Shown here: positions 1-8,433 of the stretch, piece by piece
Layout: each line of letters begins with the position of its first letter
How positions within the stretch are numbered: the stretch's first letter is position 1
Source: Bordetella hinzii LMG 13501
Lineage (GTDB): Bacteria > Pseudomonadota > Gammaproteobacteria > Burkholderiales > Burkholderiaceae_B
Length of the DNA: 64,000 nt
NCBI RefSeq assembly: GCF_001548475.1
Contig: NZ_LRUJ01000010.1
Location: 1 to 64,000 of the forward strand
Direction: 5' to 3'
Program-made: the position numbers and the translations under genes
The notes under the pieces: model-generated
The model's database searches: none
Told to the model about the DNA's origin: nothing
What the model saw: only the letters and a program-made list of their open reading frames with translations

Positions 1-697
1 CCAGCAAGCCCGCCCCGTTGCCGCTATGGCCCGCGGCCCCGCCGCTGGCCACCGCGGCGGCCGGCGCTTCTTCGGCGGGCACGGCCTGCGCGGCCGCCGG
101 CGGCAGGACCGCCGCGGGCGCGGCGGCCTCGTCCGTGCGGACCTGCTGCGGACTGAGCTCGACGGTCACCATCTGCCCCTGCTGGATGCCATTGGCCTGG
201 AAACGCAGCTCGCCGCTGAAGGCGCTCTCGCCGCCACGGCCGCTGCGCATCAGCAGCACGCGATAACGCAGGCCGCTGCCGACGCGCGAGAACTCCGCGC
301 CGCGGATATCGATGGAGCCCGCCGGCCCGGGCGGCAGCAATTGCTCATAGAAGGCCAGCTGGTCGCGCACGCGGCCCACCTCGGCCTGCGAGGCGCGCAG
401 CTGGGTCTCGAGCTCCTGGCGGGCCGCCCGCTCGACCGCGATCTCGCCATCGGCCGTATCGAGCTGGGCGCGCAGGAAACGCACCTCGGTCTCGCGCTGG
501 CGCAGGCTGGCATCCTGCGCCTGGACCTGCGCCTCGGTGAGCATCACCATATGCGCGGGCCGTCCCGGCCCCAGGGCGTATTGATAGCCCAGGCCGGCGC
601 CGGCGGCCACCCCCAGGCCCGCCATGAACGCCATCCAGGCCGCGCGCCGCCACCCGCGTTTGCGGGGCGGGACAGCGGAAGCGGGATTCTTGGACAT
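1..697 (-). CDS. DUF6776-like membrane-anchored coiled-coil protein (3' end cut by window)
   Basis: I read this frame directly on the minus strand. It starts at the ATG at 697 and stays open to the window edge, so the stop is missing (at least 232 residues). The N-terminus is basic and is followed by one hydrophobic segment at about residues 19-40. Residues 50-120 are rich in Q, E, R, A and L with heptad-like spacing, suggesting a coiled coil. A compact domain of about 75 residues follows, and then an Ala/Pro-rich tail. This layout and the place just downstream of argC resemble the DUF6776 proteins of Bordetella and relatives, whose function is unknown. The family name is from memory of the layout, not a search. 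The protein is probably anchored in the inner membrane. Confidence 0.7.
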   Translation of the reverse strand, partial: MSKNPASAVPPRKRGWRRAAWMAFMAGLGVAAGAGLGYQYALGPGRPAHMVMLTEAQVQAQDASLRQRETEVRFLRAQLDTADGEIAVERAARQELETQLRASQAEVGRVRDQLAFYEQLLPPGPAGSIDIRGAEFSRVGSGLRYRVLLMRSGRGGESAFSGELRFQANGIQQGQMVTVELSPQQVRTDEAAAPAAVLPPAAAQAVPAEEAPAAAVASGGAAGHSGNGAGLL

Positions 698-747
698 CGA
701 TGCTCAGGCCGAGGCGCCACGGGCGCCCCTGGGGGGACCGCGGAAAA

Positions 748-1815
748 TCAAGGAAGAATGGCGACCTGGTCCAGGCCGGTGGCCTCGGGCAGGCCGAACA
801 TCAGGTTCATGTTCTGCACCGCCTGGCCCGCCGCGCCCTTGACCAGGTTGTCCTGGACCACCAGGATGACGAGCTGATCGCCATTGCCCGGACGCTGCAC
901 CGAGATACGCAGATTGTTCGAAGCGCGCACGGAGCGGGTCTCGGGCAGGCTGCCGGCCGGCATGACGTCGATGAAGGCCTCGTCGGCATAGCGGGCCTCG
1001 AACAGGGCCTGGAAGTCCGTGTCGCGGGCTTCGGGCAGGATGCGGGCATAAATGGTGGAGAACATGCCGCGGATCATGGGCACCAGATGCGGCACGAAGG
1101 TCAGGCCGACCTTGCCGCCGGCCAGCTTTTCGAGCTGCTCGGTGATCTCGGGATGATGGCGGTGGCCCGCCACGCCATAGGCCTTGAAGTTGTCGCTGGC
1201 TTCGGAAAACAGCGAGCCCACCTCGGCCTTGCGGCCGGCGCCCGAGACGCCCGACTTGCAGTCGGCGATCAGGGTCTGGGTATCGACCAGCTTCTTGCCG
1301 CCTTCGATCAGCGGCGCCAGGCCCAGGATGACGGTCGTGGGATAGCAGCCCGGGTTGCCGATCACCTTGGCCCCGGCTATGGCGGCGCGATTGAGCTCGA
1401 CCAGGCCATAGGCCGATTGGCCGGCCAGGATGTCCGGGCAGCTATGCGGCATCTTGTACCAGCGCTCGAACATCGCGGTGTCCTGCAGGCGGAAGTCCGC
1501 GGCCAGGTCGATCACGCGCGTGCCGGCGGCGGTCAGCTCCCGGGCCTGGGCCATGGCCACCCCGTGGGGCGTCGCGAAGAACACCACGTCGCAATCGGTC
1601 AGCGTGGCCTTTTCCGGCGCGGAGAAGGCCAGCTTCACGCGGCCGCGCAGGTTGGGATACATGTCCGCCACGGGCAGGCCGTCTTCCTTGCGCGAGGTGA
1701 TGGCGGTCAGTTCGACATTGGGGTGCTGAGACAGCAAGCGCAGCAGCTCGACGCCGGTATATCCGGTGCCGCCGACGATGCCGACCTTGATGCGGGGATG
1801 ACTTGCTTGGGCCAT
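748..1815 (-). CDS. argC: N-acetyl-gamma-glutamyl-phosphate reductase
   Basis: ArgC catalyses the NADPH-dependent reduction of N-acetyl-glutamyl-5-phosphate to the semialdehyde, the third step of arginine synthesis, in the cytoplasm. The 355-residue product opens with an NADP-binding glycine motif ([10 protein letters not shown], about residues 12-21). It carries the catalytic cysteine in NPGCYPT at residue 157, plus the GHRHHPEI and FVPHLVPM segments typical of the family. The frame stays open far upstream, but the ATG at 1815 gives [16 protein letters not shown], the normal family start, with a purine-rich stretch just before it. It lies downstream of rpsI on the same strand, separated from it by a strong terminator, so it is probably transcribed on its own. 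Confidence 0.96.
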   Translation of the reverse strand: MAQASHPRIKVGIVGGTGYTGVELLRLLSQHPNVELTAITSRKEDGLPVADMYPNLRGRVKLAFSAPEKATLTDCDVVFFATPHGVAMAQARELTAAGTRVIDLAADFRLQDTAMFERWYKMPHSCPDILAGQSAYGLVELNRAAIAGAKVIGNPGCYPTTVILGLAPLIEGGKKLVDTQTLIADCKSGVSGAGRKAEVGSLFSEASDNFKAYGVAGHRHHPEITEQLEKLAGGKVGLTFVPHLVPMIRGMFSTIYARILPEARDTDFQALFEARYADEAFIDVMPAGSLPETRSVRASNNLRISVQRPGNGDQLVILVVQDNLVKGAAGQAVQNMNLMFGLPEATGLDQVAILP

Positions 1816-1971
1816 GGTAGCTTCTTCCTGGGTGTGAGGCACGCTGGAGTGTGGCACGGGGCGCGACACGCCTGAATGAATTGTATCGCTGCGACACCCG
1901 CGGCCCTCCTGAGGACTGCCGCAGAGTGGGACAGGATAGGCGGCCCGGGGTTCCCCGGGCGGGCCAAAAGC

Positions 1972-1996
1972 AAAAAGGCCGCTTGCGCGGCCTTTC
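1972..1996 (-). terminator. Rho-independent terminator after rpsI
   Basis: On the minus strand this is a perfect 9-bp stem (AAAGGCCGC / GCGGCCTTT) with a TTGC-type loop, ending in a run of five T. It starts 13 nt past the rpsI stop, so it ends the rplM-rpsI transcript before argC. Confidence 0.9.
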
Positions 1997-2008
1997 TGCA
2001 TGCAGCGA

Positions 2009-2401
2009 TTAACGCTTGCTGAACTGCTTGCGGCGGCGCGCCTTGCGCAGACCGACCTTCTTACGTTCAACTTCGCGCGCATCGCGGGTCACGAAGCCCG
2101 CTTGCGACAGCGCCGGCTTCAGGGTCGCGTCGTAGTCGATCAGGGCGCGCGTGATGCCATGACGAACCGCGCCAGCCTGACCCGTCTCGCCGCCACCGAT
2201 CACGTTGACCTTGATGTCGAACGATTCGAGGTGGCCGGTCAGCGCCAGGGGCTGGCGCACGACCATGCGGCCGGTTTCGCGAGCGAAAAACTCGTCGACG
2301 GGCTTGCCGTTGACGACGATCTTGCCCGTACCCTTCTTGATGAAAACACGAGCCACCGAGGTTTTGCGACGGCCGGTTCCGTAGTTCCAGTTACCGATCA
2401 T
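2009..2401 (-). CDS. rpsI: 30S ribosomal protein S9
   Basis: Small-subunit ribosomal protein whose C-terminal tail reaches the P-site tRNA. The 130-residue product has the normal family length. It starts [20 protein letters not shown] and ends with the highly basic tail [11 protein letters not shown], in which the conserved final SKR contacts tRNA. The [15 protein letters not shown] segment is also characteristic. It follows rplM by 9 nt on the same strand, the usual bacterial L13-S9 operon, and ends at a clear intrinsic terminator. Confidence 0.98.
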   Translation of the reverse strand: MIGNWNYGTGRRKTSVARVFIKKGTGKIVVNGKPVDEFFARETGRMVVRQPLALTGHLESFDIKVNVIGGGETGQAGAVRHGITRALIDYDATLKPALSQAGFVTRDAREVERKKVGLRKARRRKQFSKR

Positions 2402-2410
2402 GGCGTTTCC

Positions 2411-2839
2411 TTAGATATCCAGCGGCTTGGGCTGCTGAGCGGTGTGCGGATGCTCGGCACCAGCGTACACCTTGAGTTTCTTGATCATGGCGTAGCCCAG
2501 CGGACCCTTGGGCAGCATGCCCTTGACGGCCTTCTGGATGGCGCGGCCGGGAAAACGCTCTTGCATTTTCTCGAAGTTCGTTTCGCGGATACCGCCCGGG
2601 TAGGTGGTGTGGCGGAAGTACTTCTTGTCTTGCGCCTTGGTACCCGTAACGACGATATCGGAAGCGTTGATGATGACGATGTAATCGCCGGTATCAACGT
2701 GCGGCGTGAATTCGGGTTTGTGCTTGCCACGCAGACGGCGTGCGACTTCGCTGGCCACACGACCGAGGACTTTGCCCTTGGCGTCGATCACAAACCAGTC
2801 ACGCTTGACTTCATGCGGCTTGGCCACAAAGGTCTTCAT
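2411..2839 (-). CDS. rplM: 50S ribosomal protein L13
   Basis: Early-assembling large-subunit ribosomal protein. The start at 2839 gives [20 protein letters not shown], the usual N-terminus, and a 142-residue product of normal length. An in-frame upstream extension (to 2908) is not conserved in the family. An AGGAACC-type ribosome-binding stretch precedes the chosen ATG. Family segments include [18 protein letters not shown] and [18 protein letters not shown]. It is the first gene of the rplM-rpsI operon. The roughly 190-nt leader between the likely promoter and the gene holds a small CCGGC/GCCGG hairpin (2995-3008) and could take part in ribosomal-protein feedback, but nothing here proves that. 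Confidence 0.97.
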   Translation of the reverse strand: MKTFVAKPHEVKRDWFVIDAKGKVLGRVASEVARRLRGKHKPEFTPHVDTGDYIVIINASDIVVTGTKAQDKKYFRHTTYPGGIRETNFEKMQERFPGRAIQKAVKGMLPKGPLGYAMIKKLKVYAGAEHPHTAQQPKPLDI

Positions 2840-3026
2840 GATGGTTCCTAAGAATTGAATAAAGGTTGCCCGCCAGAACATCCTGGCCGGGATCTTTCCC
2901 GATGGCAAACCCGCGGCAGCGCCCGGGATGGGACTCGCCCCGGCCCCCCGTCTAAGCGTTATTACCCGCCCGTACTGGTGACCCTAGCCATGCTCCGGCC
3001 AAAGCCGGATAAAGGGAAAGCTAGCT

Positions 3027-3057
3027 AGTTTAGCACGCCTGCTCAATTTTTGTGCAA
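3027..3057 (-). promoter_or_regulatory. Putative promoter of rplM-rpsI
   Basis: On the minus strand TTGCAC (3057-3052) and TAAACT (3032-3027) are separated by 19 bp in an AT-rich patch that stands out from its GC-rich surroundings, about 190 nt before rplM. The spacing is slightly long for sigma-70, so this is a tentative call. Confidence 0.4.
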
Positions 3058-3106
3058 GCGCGCGGCAAAATCCCGCCCAGGACCGCCGACCCTAAAAAGG
3101 GACGTA

Positions 3107-4213
3107 TTATCGGCGCCGGCGCACGGCCAGCGCCATGCTCATCAGGTATTGATCGTAGGCGTTTTCGCTGATCCGGAACCAGGGCAGGACATCGTCCTGG
3201 AAGCCCATATAGTTCTCGTGCAGGGTCTTGAAGGCCGGATCCTTGTCCGACCAGGCCTGATACACCTGGGCGCTGGCCTCGAAGGCGGCGTCCAGCACGG
3301 CGCGCGGGAAGGCGCGCAGCTCGGCGCCGGCCGCGGCCAGGCGCCGCATGGCGGCCGGGTTGCGGGCGTCATAGCTTGCGGTCACGCCCACATGGACGGC
3401 ACGGCTGGCCGATTCGATCGCGGACCGGTAGTGCTTGGGCAGTTTTTCCCAGGCGGCTTCGTTGATATAGAGCGAGGCTTGCACGCCGCCCGCCCACCAC
3501 CCCGGGTAGTAGTAATACTTGGCGAGCTTCTGCAGGCCCAGGGCCTCGTCGTCGACGGGGCTGGCGGCTTGCACGGCATCCAGCGCGTCCTTCTCCAGCG
3601 AAGCGGCCAGTTCAGCGGCGGCTAGCTGCTGCGGCGCCACGCCCAGGCGCGCAAGCACTTCGCCGGCCAGGCCGGCCGTCTGCATGCGCACGCCCTTGAG
3701 GTCTTCGAGGGTCTTGATCTCCTTGCGGTACCAGCCCCCCATCTGCACGCCCGTATTACCCATGGGCAGATTGACGATCTTGTGCGGCTTGAACAGTTCG
3801 CGCGTGAGTTTCAGGCCGTCGCCCTCGAACATCCAGGCATTCATCTGGCGCGCATTCAGCCCAAAGGGCACGGCGGAGTCAAAGCACAGCGCCGGCGCTT
3901 TGTCGAAGTAGGCGGACGAGAAGCCATGCCCGCAATCCACGGTGTGGTTGGATACCGCATCCAGGACCGTCGTGTCCGGGGCGATCTCGCCGCCCGGGGA
4001 CTGGCGGATGCTGAACTTGCCGCCGGTGGCCTCGCCCACGTACTTGCAGAACGCCTCGCCGGCGCCATAGAGCGCCTCGAGCTTGGGGTTGAAGCCGGAA
4101 GCCAGGCGCCAGCTGAGCGAAGGCATGTCCTGGGCGAAGACGGGCGCGGCCACCGCCGCGCTGCCGGCCATCGCGCCCATGCCCGCATGCTTCAAGAACG
4201 AACGACGTTGCAT
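3107..4213 (-). CDS. TRAP-type (DctP family) periplasmic solute-binding protein
   Basis: The 368-residue product begins with a twin-arginine signal (RRSFLK at residues 3-8, hydrophobic stretch, likely cleavage after VFA near residue 27). The body has DctP-family features: a conserved ETLEDLKG-like segment (here KTLEDLKGVRMQT), GAGEAFCKYV near the start, and the aromatic YYYYPGWWAGGV segment seen in the 7-TM-associated and mannonate-type receptors. Such proteins capture organic acids in the periplasm and pass them to a DctQ/DctM membrane pair. No such membrane genes lie nearby on either strand, so this is an orphan receptor that must use components encoded elsewhere. The gene ends in an Arg-rich tail. 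The substrate cannot be told from the sequence. Confidence 0.88.
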   Translation of the reverse strand: MQRRSFLKHAGMGAMAGSAAVAAPVFAQDMPSLSWRLASGFNPKLEALYGAGEAFCKYVGEATGGKFSIRQSPGGEIAPDTTVLDAVSNHTVDCGHGFSSAYFDKAPALCFDSAVPFGLNARQMNAWMFEGDGLKLTRELFKPHKIVNLPMGNTGVQMGGWYRKEIKTLEDLKGVRMQTAGLAGEVLARLGVAPQQLAAAELAASLEKDALDAVQAASPVDDEALGLQKLAKYYYYPGWWAGGVQASLYINEAAWEKLPKHYRSAIESASRAVHVGVTASYDARNPAAMRRLAAAGAELRAFPRAVLDAAFEASAQVYQAWSDKDPAFKTLHENYMGFQDDVLPWFRISENAYDQYLMSMALAVRRRR

Positions 4214-4264
4214 CTGTTGGCTCCTCGTCTCTCGAGACTACCGAAGATAACCCGCAATGCATAT

Positions 4265-4286
4265 TACACGCCGCGTACACGCCGCG
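4265..4286. repeat. Two tandem copies of an 11-bp unit
   Basis: TACACGCCGCG occurs twice back to back in the short gap between the FkbM-type gene and the DctP-type gene. Its role is unknown; it may be a chance duplication. Confidence 0.6.
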
Positions 4287-4301
4287 CTGGCCAAAGGCGC
4301 T

Positions 4302-5507
4302 TCAGGCGGCCGGCCCGCCAACATCGTCCACGTAGAGAATCAGGTCCCAGAGCGTGGAATCGTGCTGCCGTAGGCGCAGGCGCCCGCGCCCCAGTTCGCG
4401 AAAGAAGGCGCACAGCTCCAGCACGTCCTGGGGATAGTGATAGGCGGCCACGGCCACCCGGCACTCCGGCCGGGCGACATGGCCGATGGCGCCTTGCAGC
4501 ACGTCCAGCTCCCCGCCTTCGACGTCGATCTTCAGGAGCGTGACGGGCTCGGGCACCAAGGTGTCGAGCGTCACGCAGGGCACCGATTCGATATGCGCCG
4601 CGTTGGCCTGGCGCCAGGCCGGGCCGCATTCAGGCGGCACCAGGCGCGAGCCGTCCTGGTTGACCGGATCGGTGTAGAACTCGACACTGCCGCCATGGCG
4701 CCCACAGGCAAAACTGCGCGCCACCCGCGCGGGCAGGAAGAACCGGAGCTGCTTGAGGTGGGCGAAGTCGACCGCATTGGGCTCCAGGGCCCAGAAGCGG
4801 GATCGGTCCAGGTCGTCGACCAGGCTGGCCAGCCTGAGCAGCTCCGCGCCATTGGTCGCGCCCACGTCGACGTAGTTTTCCCAGGCGCGGGGCACGAAGG
4901 AGTCCGCCTCGTTGAGGGCATTGAAGTACATATGCGCGAAAGGCGTGGCCTCGCGCTGCAGCAGATGGCGATCCAGGCTGGCCAGCGCGGCCAGCCGCGC
5001 GCGCATCGCGCCTTGAGAGCGCGCATCCATGCCCTCGACCAGGGCGAGGTAGTCCGGCAGCCGGGTCAGCGTCAGCTCGCGCTCCTCGGCCAGCGGCATG
5101 TAGACCATGGGACGGTTACGCTCCGCCAGATAGGCCAGGAAGTCGAACGTCCAGGCCTGGAACCTGCGCAGCAGCAGTTGCTCCTCGGGCGTCGCGCAGA
5201 AGGTCAGCATGCCTATCCGGCCGCCGCTGCGCATCTGCTGCTGCAACACCTCGGCGAAGGGCCGGTACTCGCCCTCGCCCGGCCAGCGCGCATCGGCCAG
5301 CCAGGGAAAGCCGGAGGGCGCGCCCAGCGAGCAATAGCCCAGAAAACGGGGATCGTCGCGATAGTGGCCGGACAGCAGATAATGATGGGCGCGCGTCGCG
5401 GTGCTGGCGGCGCTGTGCGCGTAGACGTAAAACCCTTCGAGCTGGCGGATGAAGCGCAACCGCTCGTCGCCCTGCGCGCGCAGGGCGGACCAATCCAAGA
5501 CCGACAC
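4302..5507 (-). CDS. FkbM-family SAM-dependent methyltransferase with N-terminal extension
   Basis: The second half of this 401-residue protein carries the FkbM methyltransferase signature: the SAM-binding glycine motif DVGATNG (214-220), an acidic residue after the second strand (LEPN, 241-244), KIDVEGGE (326-333) and the closing HDSTLWDLILYV segment (382-393). The first 200 residues form an all-alpha-looking extension that I do not recognise. FkbM enzymes mostly O-methylate sugars, glycans or other cell-surface molecules; the substrate here is unknown. I start it at a GTG (5507) because a well-placed AGGAG lies 7 nt before it. The upstream region holds a 14-bp tandem repeat. pmbA upstream has its own terminator, so this gene probably has its own promoter in or near the repeat region. 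Confidence 0.83.
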   Translation of the reverse strand: MSVLDWSALRAQGDERLRFIRQLEGFYVYAHSAASTATRAHHYLLSGHYRDDPRFLGYCSLGAPSGFPWLADARWPGEGEYRPFAEVLQQQMRSGGRIGMLTFCATPEEQLLLRRFQAWTFDFLAYLAERNRPMVYMPLAEERELTLTRLPDYLALVEGMDARSQGAMRARLAALASLDRHLLQREATPFAHMYFNALNEADSFVPRAWENYVDVGATNGAELLRLASLVDDLDRSRFWALEPNAVDFAHLKQLRFFLPARVARSFACGRHGGSVEFYTDPVNQDGSRLVPPECGPAWRQANAAHIESVPCVTLDTLVPEPVTLLKIDVEGGELDVLQGAIGHVARPECRVAVAAYHYPQDVLELCAFFRELGRGRLRLRQHDSTLWDLILYVDDVGGPAA

Positions 5508-5546
5508 TGGGAAACTCCTGACGGCACCCCGGCAATGGATCGATCC

Positions 5547-5654
5547 AGGGCACCCAACTCAGGGCACCCAACTCAGGGCACCCAACTCAGGGCACCCAAC
5601 TCAGGGCACCCAACTCAGGGCACCCAACTCAGGGCACCCAACTCAGGGCACCCA
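5547..5654. repeat. 14-bp tandem repeat, 7.7 copies, upstream of FkbM-type gene
   Basis: The unit AGGGCACCCAACTC (plus strand) is repeated seven times without a single mismatch, followed by ten bases of an eighth copy. The array begins 40 bp before the GTG start of the methyltransferase gene and ends about 80 bp before the pmbA terminator. Read on the minus strand, successive units bring a TGA into each frame, so the array is not part of the coding region. Perfect identity of all copies suggests recent expansion and variable copy number between strains. Confidence 0.97.
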
Positions 5655-5732
5655 GGATCCTGGATAGTGTGGCGGCCCCGGGCATGCCCTGTCTGCCGGC
5701 CGTGTCGCCGAGTCAGGAAAGAAATTTCCTTT

Positions 5733-5770
5733 AAAAACAAAAACCTGCCCGGGCTTGGCGCGCGGGCAGG
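5733..5770 (-). terminator. Rho-independent terminator after pmbA
   Basis: On the minus strand CCTGCCCG...CGGGCAGG forms an 8-bp GC-rich stem, followed by TTTTTGTTTTT. It lies 11 nt past the pmbA stop. Confidence 0.9.
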
Positions 5771-5781
5771 CAGCGGCGGCT

Positions 5782-7146
5782 TCAGGCGCCGGCGATGGAC
5801 ATCTGCTCGATGAGAATGGAGCCCGTGGTCTTGGTGCCGCGCGACAGCGTGTCGGCCCCGACCGCCACGATCTGGCGGAACATATCGGCCAGATTGCCGG
5901 CGATGGTGATCTCCTCCACGGCATGCTGGATCTGGCCGTTTTCGACCCAGTAGCCGAAGGCGCCGCGCGAGTAGTCGCCGGTGAGGTAGTTCACGCCCTG
6001 GCCGATGAGTTCGGTCACCAGCAGGCCGGTGCCCAGCTTCTTCAACATGGCGCGGAAGTCGTCTTCCGGACGGGTCAGGCGCGAGGTCAGGGACAGGTTG
6101 TGCGAACCGCCGGCATTGCCGGTGGTGCTCATGCCCAGCTTGCGCGCGGTATAGGAGGACAGGAAATAGCCTTCCAGGGTACCGGCGGCCACCACGCGGC
6201 GCGCGCGGGTGCGCACGCCTTCGTCATCAAAGGGCGAGGAGCCCATGGCGCCGGGCACATGCGGGTCTTCGAGCACGTCGATGTGGTCGGCGAAGATGGG
6301 CTTGCCCAAGGCGTCGACCAGAAAGCTCGCCTTGCGGTAGAGCGCGCCTCCGCTGGCCGCCTGGGTAAAGGCGCCCAGCAGGCCCAGGGCCAGCGGCGCC
6401 TCGAACAGCACGGGCGCCTTGGTGGTGCGCAGGCGGCGCGCCGACAAGCGGGCCAGCGTGCGTTCGGCGGCGTAGCGGCCCACCGCCTCGGGCGAGGCCA
6501 GGCGGACGGGATCGCGCTCGGAGGTATACCAGTAGTCGCGCTGCATATTGCCGCCGCGCCCGGCGATGGGCGCCACCGACAGGCTGTGGCGGCTATAGGC
6601 ATAGCCGCCCAGAAAGCCGCGGGTATTGCCCATGACGAACTGGCCTTCGTAGGTGTTGACGCCCGCGCCGTCGGTATTGGTGATGCGGCGGTCGACCGCC
6701 CGGGCGGCGCGCTCGCCGCGCAGGGCCAGCTCGGCGGCCTCCTCGGTGCCGATGGCCCAGGGATGATGCAGGTCCAGGTCGGCATGCTCGGTGGCCAGCA
6801 TTTCGGCATCCGGCAGGCCGGCGGCTTCGTCGGCAGCCGTATGGCGGGCGATATGCCAGGCCGCCTCCACCGTCTGGCGCAGGGCCGCCTCGGAGAAATC
6901 GGAGGTCGAGGCCGAGCCCCGGCTCTGGCCGGCATAGACCGTCAGGTCCAGCGAGCGGTCGCGGGTCTGCTCGACCGTCTCGATATCGTTCTTGCGCACC
7001 GAGACCGAGAGACCCAGGCTTTCGGAGACTTCGGCGGCGGCGTCGCTCGCGCCAATCTGGCGCGCATAGGCCAGCACCTGTTCGACGAGTTCGGAAAAAC
7101 GCGCCTGGTTGGCGGCGATCGGCAGGGAGGAGGAGGAAGTGACCAT
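5782..7146 (-). CDS. pmbA: TldE/PmbA-family metalloprotease subunit
   Basis: PmbA (TldE) is the non-catalytic partner of TldD. Together they form a cytosolic metalloprotease that processes unfolded peptides and microcin B17 in E. coli. The 454-residue product has normal length and family segments such as [16 protein letters not shown] near the end and SPFDDEGV in the middle. It lacks the HExxxH metal motif of TldD, as expected. I chose the ATG at 7146 because the frame further upstream runs into the divergent gene and is not conserved in the family. It stands back to back with darP (58 bp between start codons), a pairing common in proteobacteria. Confidence 0.93.
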   Translation of the reverse strand: MVTSSSSLPIAANQARFSELVEQVLAYARQIGASDAAAEVSESLGLSVSVRKNDIETVEQTRDRSLDLTVYAGQSRGSASTSDFSEAALRQTVEAAWHIARHTAADEAAGLPDAEMLATEHADLDLHHPWAIGTEEAAELALRGERAARAVDRRITNTDGAGVNTYEGQFVMGNTRGFLGGYAYSRHSLSVAPIAGRGGNMQRDYWYTSERDPVRLASPEAVGRYAAERTLARLSARRLRTTKAPVLFEAPLALGLLGAFTQAASGGALYRKASFLVDALGKPIFADHIDVLEDPHVPGAMGSSPFDDEGVRTRARRVVAAGTLEGYFLSSYTARKLGMSTTGNAGGSHNLSLTSRLTRPEDDFRAMLKKLGTGLLVTELIGQGVNYLTGDYSRGAFGYWVENGQIQHAVEEITIAGNLADMFRQIVAVGADTLSRGTKTTGSILIEQMSIAGA

Positions 7147-7204
7147 TGCTGTCCAATTTGCAGAGACGGTTATCATAGCCAAGTCCGTCTTTTTGCAGTG
7201 TCCC

Positions 7205-7759
7205 ATGAGCTTTCCCGACTCCGAAACCCCCGTCGATGACGACGGCTACGATGAAAACGGCTACGACCGGCCCAGCAAGTCCCAGGTCAAGCGCGACATG
7301 CACGCGCTGCTGGACCTGGGCAAGCAGCTGATCGGCCTGTCCCCCGAACGCCTGCGCCAGTTGCCGCTCGAAGAGCGGCTGTACGAGGCCATCCGCGAAG
7401 CCCAGCGCACCACCAGCCGCGAAGGCCTGCGCCGCCAGACCCATTACGTGGGCAAGCTGATGCGCGCCGCGCCCGCCGACGAAATCCGGCACCAATTGGA
7501 CGTCTGGGAAAACGGCTCGCGCGAAGAAACCGCCGCCATGCACCGTCTGGAGGGCCTGCGCGAGCGGCTCCTCCAGGACGACGAGGCGCTGACCGAATTG
7601 CTGGCGCGCTACCCCGGGGCCGATGTCCAGCATTTGCGCGCCGTCATCCGCGCCGCCCGCAAGGAAGCGCAGCACAATGCCGCCCTGCAGCAAGGCCAGG
7701 AGCCGCAGCGCAAGCAATACCGGGCCCTGTTCCAGGCGCTCAAGTCCCTCACACAATGA
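7205..7759 (+). CDS. darP: Ribosome-associated protein DarP (YjgA, DUF615)
   Basis: The 184-residue acidic-then-helical product matches the YjgA/DUF615 family by its [18 protein letters not shown] start, the ERLYEAI and [11 protein letters not shown] segments, and overall length. E. coli YjgA associates with late pre-50S particles and was renamed DarP for a role in large-subunit maturation. The ATG at 7205 follows a poor Shine-Dalgarno but gives the usual short acidic N-terminus. The longer upstream frame would overlap the pmbA promoter area. It is followed 7 nt later by an esterase gene, likely co-transcribed. Confidence 0.92.
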   Translation: MSFPDSETPVDDDGYDENGYDRPSKSQVKRDMHALLDLGKQLIGLSPERLRQLPLEERLYEAIREAQRTTSREGLRRQTHYVGKLMRAAPADEIRHQLDVWENGSREETAAMHRLEGLRERLLQDDEALTELLARYPGADVQHLRAVIRAARKEAQHNAALQQGQEPQRKQYRALFQALKSLTQ

Positions 7760-7766
7760 CCGCCCC

Positions 7767-8432
7767 ATGAGCCAAGACCTTCTGGACTGCATCGAAGTCG
7801 AAACCGGCGCCAACCCCGCCCATGCCGTGATCTGGCTGCATGGCCTGGGCGCCGATGGCAATGATTTCGTCCCCGTCGTGCCCGAGCTGGGCCTGCGCGC
7901 GCCGGTGCGCTTCATCTTTCCGAACGCCCCGGTGGCGCCGGTGACCATCAATGGCGGCATGGCCATGCGCTCGTGGTACGACATCCTGGTCATGGACCTG
8001 GTGCGCCGCGAAGACGCCGCCGGCATCCGCGCCTCGGAAGCGGCCATCCAGAAGCTGGTCGCGCGCGAGAACGCGCGCGGCATCCCGACCTCGCGCATCG
8101 TGCTGGCCGGCTTCTCGCAGGGCTGCGCCATGACGCTGCATACCGGCCTGCGGCTGCCCGAGAAACTGGCCGGCATGGTGGGCCTGTCGGGCTACCTGCC
8201 CCTGATCGATACGGCCCAGGCCGAACGCCTGCCGGCCAACGCCGACACGCCCATCTTCCTGGCCCACGGCCTGTACGATCCGGTCGTGGCGCTGGCCCGC
8301 GCCGAAGCGTCGCGCGAGACGCTGCAACGCCTGGGCTATGCGGTCCAGTGGCACACCTACCCCATGCCGCACTCGGTCTGCCTGGAAGAAATCCAGGACA
8401 TCGGCGCCTTCTTGCGCGAAGTCCTGCGCTGA
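7767..8432 (+). CDS. Carboxylesterase / phospholipase family alpha/beta hydrolase
   Basis: A 221-residue alpha/beta hydrolase of the carboxylesterase 2 family (like Pseudomonas EstB and E. coli YpfH). The nucleophile elbow GFSQG puts Ser at 117, and Asp171 (GLYDPVV) and His202 (MPHSV) complete a plausible triad. The oxyanion segment is WLHGLGADGND near residue 23. No signal peptide is visible, so it should be cytoplasmic. It probably hydrolyses short acyl esters, but the natural substrate is unknown. It follows darP and converges on boxA with only one base between the stop codons, so no room remains for a separate terminator. Confidence 0.88.
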   Translation: MSQDLLDCIEVETGANPAHAVIWLHGLGADGNDFVPVVPELGLRAPVRFIFPNAPVAPVTINGGMAMRSWYDILVMDLVRREDAAGIRASEAAIQKLVARENARGIPTSRIVLAGFSQGCAMTLHTGLRLPEKLAGMVGLSGYLPLIDTAQAERLPANADTPIFLAHGLYDPVVALARAEASRETLQRLGYAVQWHTYPMPHSVCLEEIQDIGAFLREVLR

Positions 8433-8433
8433 G

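Noticed and set aside
2840-2908. Longer start of rplM
   Set aside because: The added 23 residues are absent from L13 proteins, and the ATG at 2839 gives the usual MKTFVAKP start.
5547-5654. CRISPR array
   Set aside because: Units are 14 bp and directly adjacent, with no spacers and no cas genes nearby.
5449-5667. A small plus-strand frame reading through the 14-bp repeats
   Set aside because: The product is a repetitive Pro/Gln/Gly/His peptide, the start lies inside the methyltransferase gene on the other strand, and no ribosome-binding site is seen.
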